Shown in pieces: positions 1 through 4,898 of a DNA stretch of 14,456 bases (its first letter is position 1; each line of letters opens with the position of its first letter). The stretch is from positions 1 to 14,456 of the forward strand of contig JBCCFC010000187.1 in NCBI GenBank assembly GCA_039029935.1. The letters run 5' to 3'. The notes under the pieces were generated by a model, which was not told the DNA's origin, did not search any database, and saw nothing but the letters and a program-made list of their open reading frames with translations. Origin of the DNA: G039029935 sp039029935 (GTDB lineage: Bacteria > Chloroflexota > Anaerolineae > Caldilineales > Caldilineaceae). The translations under genes were made by a program, and so were the position numbers.

Positions 1-76
1 GAGGTAATTAGCCTCTCTTTACACGAACTTAGTTAAATCCCCTCCTTTTGCACAAAAATAAGGTGTAATTGCGAAA

Positions 77-92
77 TTGTGAGTTGACACAA
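77..92. promoter_or_regulatory. Palindrome overlapping the -35 box of promoter P1 (candidate operator)
   Basis: Arms TTGTG (77-81) and CACAA (88-92) form a perfect 5-bp inverted repeat around a 6-bp centre, and the second arm runs into the TTGACA -35 hexamer at 84-89. A repressor bound here would block RNA polymerase, and the nearest regulator gene is the IclR-family gene at 335. The site is short enough to arise by chance, and no operator consensus was matched. Confidence 0.3.
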
Positions 93-112
93 GGATTATG
101 TCTGCCTATAAT
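84..112 (+). promoter_or_regulatory. Sigma70-type promoter P1
   Basis: The -35 hexamer TTGACA (84-89) and the -10 hexamer TATAAT (107-112) both match consensus exactly and are separated by an ideal 17-nt spacer (90-106). Transcription would start near 119. The first protein start is more than 200 nt downstream, and hairpins lie at 124-163, 171-198 and 271-297. P1 therefore drives either a short independent RNA or a long structured leader for the iclR-mttB genes. Confidence 0.75.
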
Positions 113-118
113 TTACAC

Positions 119-207
119 GCCCACGTGCAAGTTTTCTGAGAGGGTAGATAAGATTCTTGCATGATTGATTTTCTGCTTTTAAGTTTTGAAAAGCAGAAAC
201 GCTTTTT
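119..207 (+). ncRNA. Candidate short structured RNA or leader from P1
   Basis: Between the inferred P1 start (about 119) and a T-run at 203-207 there is no plausible coding sequence but there are two stem-loops. Hairpin 1 pairs CGTGCAAG (124-131) with CTTGCATG (156-163), with one G-U pair and a 24-nt loop. Hairpin 2 pairs TTCTGCTTTT (171-180) with AAAAGCAGAA (189-198) around an 8-nt loop. Together they suggest an RNA of about 90 nt. I did not recognise a known riboswitch or sRNA family. The call rests on promoter, structure and T-run geometry only. Confidence 0.35.
171..207 (+). terminator. Terminator-like hairpin upstream of promoter P2
   Basis: A perfect 10-bp inverted repeat, TTCTGCTTTT (171-180) and AAAAGCAGAA (189-198), has an 8-nt loop and is followed four bases later by five T residues (203-207). 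The stem is AT-rich, so termination may be partial. It lies between promoter P1 and promoter P2 (222-250), as expected if the P1 transcript ends before iclR expression begins. Confidence 0.45.
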
Positions 208-221
208 AACTAATCTGTCGT

Positions 222-250
222 TTGACAATCTCTTCAAAATAGGGTTTAAT
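222..250 (+). promoter_or_regulatory. Sigma70-type promoter P2, probable promoter of iclR-mttB
   Basis: TTGACA (222-227) matches the -35 consensus exactly. TTTAAT (245-250) matches the -10 consensus at five of six positions, and the spacer (228-244) is exactly 17 nt. The inferred start near 257 gives a leader of about 80 nt ahead of the IclR-family gene. The 271-297 palindrome falls at about +14 to +40 of this transcript, where a bound repressor or an RNA stem could act. Confidence 0.65.
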
Positions 251-270
251 GCCGCAAGTTGCATTAATTG

Positions 271-299
271 AAACAGTTGCAATGGCTGCAACTGTTTTT
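271..299 (+). promoter_or_regulatory. Perfect 11-bp-arm palindrome with T-run: terminator/attenuator or operator
   Basis: AAACAGTTGCA (271-281) is exactly complementary to TGCAACTGTTT (287-297) around a 5-nt centre, and the second arm runs into five T residues (295-299). For a transcript from P1 this is an excellent intrinsic terminator or attenuator. For a transcript from P2 it lies within the first 40 nt, where intrinsic termination is less expected, and it could equally be a two-fold symmetric binding site for the IclR-family protein. An upstream GTTGCA (259-264) could compete for the 3' arm, so an alternative fold is possible. Confidence 0.6.
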
Positions 300-307
300 A
301 TATCAGG

Positions 308-329
308 GTCGATATATCAAAGTCGATAT
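308..329. repeat. Short direct repeat GTCGATAT just before the iclR start
   Basis: GTCGATAT occurs at about 308-315 and again at 322-329, with a 14-bp period, and the first copy also contains the palindrome GATATATC. The pair lies immediately 5' of the IclR-family start codons where a ribosome binding site would be expected, and no convincing Shine-Dalgarno sequence is seen there. Direct repeats near a regulator's own start can be operators, but two 8-mers are weak evidence. Confidence 0.25.
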
Positions 330-334
330 TGTTG

Positions 335-1222
335 ATGATGGGCTTTCACATGCCAGCCAATCAAGGCCAACAACCTGCCAAAGAGCGGCAGAATCATAAG
401 GGAAATAATCGAACAGGCAATCAGTCGATTAAGCGCGCCTTTGCTATTTTGGATGTCGTTGCCGCCAATCAAGAGGGTATCGGGGTTTCGGAGATTGCCG
501 CACAGATTGACGTGCATAAAAGTACGGTTTCACGGATGCTTGCAACCTTGGAAGAGGTGCAGGCGGTGGAACGCGTCTCACATTGGGATGGCTACCGTAT
601 TGGTGATGGGCTGGTGTCGATGCTGGCGCAGTTGTCCTATCCACGCCATCTCGTCACATTGGCTCGGCCCTATCTACAAGCACTAGCCGATGCTACCAGC
701 GAAACCATCAACCTAAGTTTGCCCGATGGCGACATGTCCTATTTTGTCGATCAGATTGATAGCCAATATCATCTCAGCATCCGTGATTGGACAGGCTATC
801 GGATTCCACTTCATGCTACAGCCAGTGGCAAAATTTTTCTTTCACACCGCACACCAGAACAGATCGAAGCATACCTAAACCGTCCACTCGAACGATACAC
901 AGACTGTACATTAGCCGAGCCAAACGCGCTACGTTCGCATTTGGCCGAAGTCCGCGCACAGGGATATGGATGGACGCATGGTGAGTATGAAGAGCAGATC
1001 ATCGGTGTGGCTGCGCCTGTCAAGGGATCGAATGGGCAGGTGATTGCCTGCATCAATGTTTGTGGCCCCAGCTTCCGCTTTCCGCCCGAAGACGAGAGAG
1101 ACATGGGCAAAAGTGACGATATTGTCCAATTGCTGCTTGACATCACACAACAAGTGCAGGAACTCATCAAGCCTGCCAATCCAGTCACACATAAAAATGG
1201 GAGAAATGGGACTCATGCCTAG
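335..1222 (+). CDS. IclR-family transcriptional regulator
   Basis: The protein is about 295 aa and has the standard IclR layout. An N-terminal winged helix-turn-helix spans roughly residues 28-95; its recognition region includes VSEIAAQIDVHKSTVSRML. A C-terminal effector-binding domain follows, with the family signature PLHATASGKIFL and later EEQIIGVAAPV. IclR proteins bind small metabolites through the C-terminal domain and control nearby catabolic genes as dimers or tetramers. The mttB homologue starts inside its stop codon, so the two genes are probably co-transcribed, and regulation of the methylated-amine genes is the natural inference. The start is uncertain: ATG codons at 335, 338 and 350, and TTG at 329, all lack a good Shine-Dalgarno sequence. 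Its effector cannot be read from the sequence. Confidence 0.93.
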   Translation: MMGFHMPANQGQQPAKERQNHKGNNRTGNQSIKRAFAILDVVAANQEGIGVSEIAAQIDVHKSTVSRMLATLEEVQAVERVSHWDGYRIGDGLVSMLAQLSYPRHLVTLARPYLQALADATSETINLSLPDGDMSYFVDQIDSQYHLSIRDWTGYRIPLHATASGKIFLSHRTPEQIEAYLNRPLERYTDCTLAEPNALRSHLAEVRAQGYGWTHGEYEEQIIGVAAPVKGSNGQVIACINVCGPSFRFPPEDERDMGKSDDIVQLLLDITQQVQELIKPANPVTHKNGRNGTHA

Positions 1223-2768
1223 CCGTGCCGACCGCAAAGCGCAACGCAATCAGCGTCGTCGCGACCGCCTTAATCAAGTAGATCGTCGTCCAGTTGAGCC
1301 ACTGGTCAATAACTTGCCATTGACTGAAGTGTTGACAGAGGAAGGTATGGAGACTATCCACAAGGCATCCATGCGCCTACTCAGTGAGACAGGCATGTTG
1401 ATTGTCGATTACCCGTCCGGTGTTGAGACGTTCCGTCAACATGGAGCCAAAGTCGATGGTGAACATGTGTGGATTGACGAAGACACGCTGATGCACTTTG
1501 TCAACCAAGCCCCAGCACAGTTTACACAACTGGCGCGCAACCCTGCCAACAGCGTCACCATCGGTGGCAACAACACCGTCTTTGCGCCCATCTATGGCCC
1601 GCCCTTTGCCGCCGACTTGGATCGCGGTCGACGTGAAGCCACACTGGACGACTTCAATGAACTGGCAAAACTGGTCTCGATGATTCCCCATCTGCATCAC
1701 GGTGGCGGTGTACTCGTGGAACCCAACAACATCCCCGTGCGTACCCGTCACCTTGACATGCTCCTAAGTCACATTACCCACCACGACAAAGCCTTTATGG
1801 GCAGTTCCGTCTTTGCCGACAATGCACGTGACAGCGTGGCGATGGCTGAAATTCTGCATGGCAAAGAGGAAATTTGCGAGAATCCAGCCTTGCTCTCTGT
1901 CTTCAACGCCTCCAGCCCGTTGCGCTTTGACGACCGCATGTTAAGTTCGATGGAAGTCTATGCAGAGGCCAACCAAGCCACCGTCATCACGCCCTTCATC
2001 ATCTCCGGAGCCATGTCACCCAGCACCACCGCCGCCACCATCGCCCAACTCAATGCCGAAACGCTCTTTGGCATCTGCTTCACCCAGATGATCAACCCCG
2101 GCGCACCGACCATCTACGGGTCCTTCCTTGCCAACATTGACATGCGATCCGGCGCACCTTGCTTTGGCACACCGGAAAACACGCTGGCACTCTATGCAGG
2201 GGCACAGATGGCACGCTACTACAAATTGCCCTATCGTTCGGGTGGCAACTTCACCGCCTCACGCATCCCTGACGCCCAATCCGCCTACGAATCGGCCTAC
2301 ACCATGCTGCCGACTGTACAGGCTGGCACAAACTTTGTCCTCCACGCCGCAGGGTGGCTTGAAGGCGGGTTGATTGCGGACTACGAGAAGCTGATTCTTG
2401 ATGTGGAGACATTGGGCATGTTGGCGCGCTATGTCAAAGGCATCAGCTTGACCGACGAAGATTTTGCGTGGGATGCCTATGAAGAGAATGGCCCCGGCAA
2501 ACATTTCTTGGGCACAGAACACACCATGCGCCATTATGAGACCGCCTTCTATCAACACAACGTCTTCAACATGGACAATTATGAGAAATGGGAATCAGAG
2601 GGCAGCGAGGATAGTCGCCAGAAGGCCAATGCGGTGTGGAAGGCAATGTTGAAGGAGTATGAGGCTCCGGCGTTGGATGTGGCGAAGGCCGAGGAATTGC
2701 GGGCGTTTGTGGCGTTTCGGCGGGATCAGATTGGGCGAGGAAGAGAGCGGACGGAGTGGCGTGGGTAG
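1215..2768 (+). CDS. mttB: Trimethylamine methyltransferase (MttB) family protein, non-pyrrolysine type
   Basis: The 517-aa protein is recognisable as an MttB-superfamily methyltransferase, for example by LTEEGMETIHKASMRLL near the N terminus, the ATLDDFNELAKLV region, and the SGGNFTASRIPDAQSAYES segment. Members with pyrrolysine (in-frame TAG) use trimethylamine. Those without it, as here, include corrinoid-dependent glycine betaine, proline betaine and carnitine demethylases. It probably transfers a methyl group from a quaternary amine to a corrinoid protein in the cytoplasm. ATG 1215 is preferred because GGGAGA lies about 10 nt upstream; an in-frame ATG at 1206 abuts that motif and earlier starts fall deep inside iclR. 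It overlaps the iclR stop by 8 nt, indicating translational coupling. The N terminus is rich in Arg and Gln. No corrinoid-binding partner gene is in the window. The exact substrate is unknown. Confidence 0.92.
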   Translation: MPSRADRKAQRNQRRRDRLNQVDRRPVEPLVNNLPLTEVLTEEGMETIHKASMRLLSETGMLIVDYPSGVETFRQHGAKVDGEHVWIDEDTLMHFVNQAPAQFTQLARNPANSVTIGGNNTVFAPIYGPPFAADLDRGRREATLDDFNELAKLVSMIPHLHHGGGVLVEPNNIPVRTRHLDMLLSHITHHDKAFMGSSVFADNARDSVAMAEILHGKEEICENPALLSVFNASSPLRFDDRMLSSMEVYAEANQATVITPFIISGAMSPSTTAATIAQLNAETLFGICFTQMINPGAPTIYGSFLANIDMRSGAPCFGTPENTLALYAGAQMARYYKLPYRSGGNFTASRIPDAQSAYESAYTMLPTVQAGTNFVLHAAGWLEGGLIADYEKLILDVETLGMLARYVKGISLTDEDFAWDAYEENGPGKHFLGTEHTMRHYETAFYQHNVFNMDNYEKWESEGSEDSRQKANAVWKAMLKEYEAPALDVAKAEELRAFVAFRRDQIGRGRERTEWRG

Positions 2769-2920
2769 TGGCGTGGATTTTGGGATGCGCTGATTTGTAT
2801 ACAAACCCAAACAATAAATTGTTGATGATTACACTACATTAGAGAAGGTACTTAGTCTATAATTGTAACCTCAGCTTGAATTATTCAAATATTGATTTGA
2901 AATTGAAATGGAGGCGACAA
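2769..2920. other. Spacer between mttB homologue and small-paralogue block
   Basis: This AT-rich spacer has no gene I can support. It contains a perfect 12-bp palindrome TTTGTATACAAA (2794-2805) and a 6-bp repeat pair AACAAT / ATTGTT (2810-2823) with a 2-nt loop and no T-tract. A TATAAT hexamer lies at 2858-2863 but has no recognisable -35 partner. It marks the boundary where base composition drops sharply. Confidence 0.4.
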
Positions 2921-3325
2921 ATGCTTGCAGTCAAAGAACAAACTCAGTTTACAACCCAAGATGCATTTTCTTTGGTGACGAAATTGCCAAGTCACGAGTT
3001 TGCTAACTTTGCGAAACGAATCGTGGTTCATTATCAGCATCAAAACGGACAACTGTTTATTGACGATGAAGAGCAAGATTTGCTTGATATTATCTATAAT
3101 ACAAGATTGACACCGGAACAGCGGAAAAGATCAGACTTCATCAATGCCAAGAATAAAGTTGAAGATTTGACAGAAGAAGAAGAGGAAGAACGAAAACGAT
3201 TTATTGAGGTTGTCAGTCAAAATGATATAACACGTTTCAAAGCGATTATGAATTTAGCAGAAAAACGAAACACATCTATCAACCAACTGATGAGCGACTT
3301 GGGACTGGGTACACATCATCGCTAG
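2921..3325 (+). CDS. Small acidic paralogous protein, copy A (function unknown)
   Basis: The 134-aa protein is the first of four related copies. I choose ATG 2921 because GGAGG at 2910-2914 sits 6 nt upstream and the N terminus then aligns with copies C and D; an upstream TTG at 2876 adds unsupported sequence. An N-terminal region (about 1-45) precedes a shared core (about 50-130) with LLDIIYNTRLTPEQRKR, a very acidic run of Glu at about 85-90, and a C-terminal helix ending in NQLMSDLGLG. No enzyme motif, signal peptide or membrane segment is visible. From memory, similar proteins occur directly upstream of HNH endonucleases in cyanobacteria and Chloroflexota, which matches the order here. 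An antitoxin or nuclease-partner role is inference. Confidence 0.75.
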   Translation: MLAVKEQTQFTTQDAFSLVTKLPSHEFANFAKRIVVHYQHQNGQLFIDDEEQDLLDIIYNTRLTPEQRKRSDFINAKNKVEDLTEEEEEERKRFIEVVSQNDITRFKAIMNLAEKRNTSINQLMSDLGLGTHHR

Positions 3326-3335
3326 TCTTAGAGTA

Positions 3336-3626
3336 CGCGGAAGTTTACGAGAATCTGTTTTTGAAAATGAAGAACAACAATTGCTTGATATTATTCACAA
3401 TACAAAACTGAATCCAGAGCAACGTAAAAGAGTAGATATTCTGCATGAGAAGAATAACCGAGCAGGATTAACAGACGAGGAAGAATCAGAGCTTGACGAT
3501 TTAATCGCTATTGTGGATGAAAATGATCTGAAACGCTTGCTTGCTATCGGTAGATTAGCAGAAAGACGAGGACGTTCTGTACCTCAACTCATGGACGATC
3601 TGGGGCTTAGTGTAAAATACGCCTAG
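3336..3626 (+). pseudogene. Truncated paralogue, copy B (N-terminal half deleted)
   Basis: The reading frame from about 3336 to 3626 encodes the shared core (LLDIIHNTKLNPEQRKR, then an acidic stretch, ending PQLMDDLGLSVKYA) but lacks most of the N-terminal region. Upstream of the core it reads RESVFENEEQQ. RESV matches the first residues of copy C, whereas FENEEQ matches copy C's residues just before the core, as if about 40 residues were deleted between them. Back to the preceding stop at 3291 there is no ATG, GTG or TTG; the only candidate start is TTG 3381, which has no ribosome binding site. It is best read as a decayed duplicate, though expression of the core alone from TTG 3381 cannot be excluded. 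Confidence 0.65.
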
Positions 3627-3649
3627 AACATAGATATAGGAGGTATTCA

Positions 3650-4066
3650 ATGATTGCCGTTAGAGAATCAGTGCAACTTACAATTCAAGATTTGCAGTCG
3701 GCAGTTCTCCAATTAACCAAACCAGAGTTCATTAATTTTGGAAAATGGTTTTGGAAACTTCAAAATCAACAAAATATTCAACTATTTGAGGATGAAGAAG
3801 AAAAAGAACTGCTTGATATTATCTATAATGCTAAACTAAAGCCTGTAGCTCAGGGACGATTGGATATATTACGAGAAAAATTGCGCGATGAAATAATCAC
3901 TGAAGAAGATCACCAAGAGTTTTGTAAACTAACAGAGAGAGTTGAACAACAAAATGTTGTCCGAGTTAGGGCAATGGGTAGATTGTCGATTAAACGTGGT
4001 ATTACTATCCAAGAAGTAGCGGAAGAATTAGATTTGGAGTCCCATGACGTAAGATACAGGAGGTAA
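3650..4066 (+). CDS. Small acidic paralogous protein, copy C (function unknown)
   Basis: The 138-aa protein is a full-length member of the tandem family, with N terminus MIAVRESVQLTIQDL and core LLDIIYNAKLKPVAQGR followed by a charged helical region and VRAMGRLSIKRGITIQEV. It is strongly initiated, with AGGAGGT ending 5 nt before the ATG. Its final Arg-Arg codons and stop (AGG AGG TAA) form the Shine-Dalgarno sequence for copy D, so translation of C and D is tightly linked. Its C terminus (EELDLESHDVRYRR) is the most divergent of the set, which could mean relaxed constraint or a different partner. No catalytic motif is visible. Confidence 0.75.
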   Translation: MIAVRESVQLTIQDLQSAVLQLTKPEFINFGKWFWKLQNQQNIQLFEDEEEKELLDIIYNAKLKPVAQGRLDILREKLRDEIITEEDHQEFCKLTERVEQQNVVRVRAMGRLSIKRGITIQEVAEELDLESHDVRYRR

Positions 4067-4070
4067 TTTA

Positions 4071-4469
4071 ATGATTGCAGTAAAAGAACCAACAGAAATT
4101 ATAGACTTATATTCAACCGTTAGTCAATTACCCGCACATACCTTTATTGAGTTGAGCCATCAGGTTTGGCTACTCCAAAAAAAGCGCAATATTCAATTTG
4201 TTCTGGCTGATGACGATCACGAGTTGATTGATACTATTTATAACACAAAACTGAACTCAGAAGATGAAGTGCGAATTGATCTTCTAACTGATAAACTTGA
4301 AGAGCAGGCTCTCACTGAAGATGAGCTTCAAGAGCTTTTAAAATTGTCGGAAAAAGCGGAAAAAATTGACGTAATTCGTGTTGAGGCAATGGCAGAATTA
4401 GCTACTAAACGTGATATTTCACTTTCCCAATTACTGATTGATTTGGGGCTGGAACCTCAATATGGCTAG
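4071..4469 (+). CDS. Small acidic paralogous protein, copy D, coupled to the HNH gene
   Basis: The 132-aa protein starts MIAVKEPTEI, has the family core (ELIDTIYNTKLNSEDEVR) and a C-terminal segment SQLLIDLGLEPQYG. AGGAGGT (4058-4064), formed by the end of copy C, lies 6 nt before the ATG. Its stop codon overlaps the start of the HNH gene by 8 nt, so this copy is the immediate translational partner of the nuclease gene. The calculated composition is strongly acidic by eye, in keeping with a DNA-mimic or nuclease-neutralising protein, but that is speculation. No known domain recognised. Confidence 0.75.
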   Translation: MIAVKEPTEIIDLYSTVSQLPAHTFIELSHQVWLLQKKRNIQFVLADDDHELIDTIYNTKLNSEDEVRIDLLTDKLEEQALTEDELQELLKLSEKAEKIDVIRVEAMAELATKRDISLSQLLIDLGLEPQYG

Positions 4470-4882
4470 AACGAATCTAACAACAAAGGTGAAACAGGCC
4501 GTCAGAAAACGTGCTGGGCGTCGCTGTGAATATTGTAAGACAACAGATAAGGCCTCGACAGGAAGTTTTACAATCGATCATATTCATCCTATTAATACTG
4601 GTGGACCTGATTCGCTTGATAATTTGGCCTATGCTTGTAGACATTGTAATGCCAACTAAAATTCATGGAACCGATCCTGAAACAGGTGAACAGACCCCAT
4701 TATTTAACCCTCGCAAAGATAAGTGGTTAGAGCATTTTGCTTGGGATGAGACATTACTATATATGATGGGTTTGACCCCTGTAGGGCGAACAACCATTCA
4801 GACACTCAAAACAAATCGGGATGAAATACGTTACATAAGACGTGCTGTTATGCCATTGGGCGATCATCCACCAGACGAATAA
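4462..4882 (+). pseudogene. HNH endonuclease, interrupted by a frameshift
   Basis: The first frame (4462-4659, 65 codons) contains an HNH core: C22-x-x-C25, D39-H40, N54, and C59-R-H-C62-N. It stops at TAA 4657-4659. The +1 frame continues with KIHGTDPETGEQTPLFNPR and WLEHFAWDE to TAA 4880-4882, which is the expected C-terminal extension of this HNH subfamily. Removing one base at about 4657 would give a continuous protein of 139 aa joined at NAN-KIHG. The gene is therefore a single-base frameshift mutant, unless the base is a sequencing error. The start overlaps the copy D stop (ATGGCTAG). The HNH catalytic residues all lie before the break, so a truncated 65-aa product might still be made. 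Confidence 0.85.
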
Positions 4883-4898
4883 ACAGAAGGATTAAACA

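Noticed and set aside
119..299. Glycine or tetrahydrofolate riboswitch in the leader
   Set aside because: The conserved core sequences of these classes were not seen by eye; only simple stem-loops are visible. A covariance-model search would settle it.
811..1188. Minus-strand open frames within iclR, mttB, flavoprotein and oxidase genes
   Set aside because: They lie opposite well-recognised genes, lack ribosome binding sites and show no family sequence, so they are antisense shadows.
2766..2768. TAG at the end of the mttB homologue as a possible pyrrolysine codon
   Set aside because: The pyrrolysine of MttB is internal (around residue 330), and this TAG is at the full family length after residue 517. 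The frame downstream shows no family sequence.
2835..2863. Promoter before the small-paralogue block (TATAAT at 2858)
   Set aside because: No acceptable -35 hexamer lies 16-18 nt upstream, and AT-rich sequence makes a lone TATAAT likely by chance.
4654..4662. Programmed +1 frameshifting to make full-length HNH protein
   Set aside because: The shift site AAC-TAA would require poor re-pairing from AAC to ACT, and the stop context TAAA is strong. No upstream Shine-Dalgarno-like stimulator was seen. A mutation or sequencing error is simpler.
2921..4882. Insertion sequence or transposon carrying the paralogue-HNH block
   Set aside because: No transposase, terminal inverted repeats or target-site duplication was found at either boundary.
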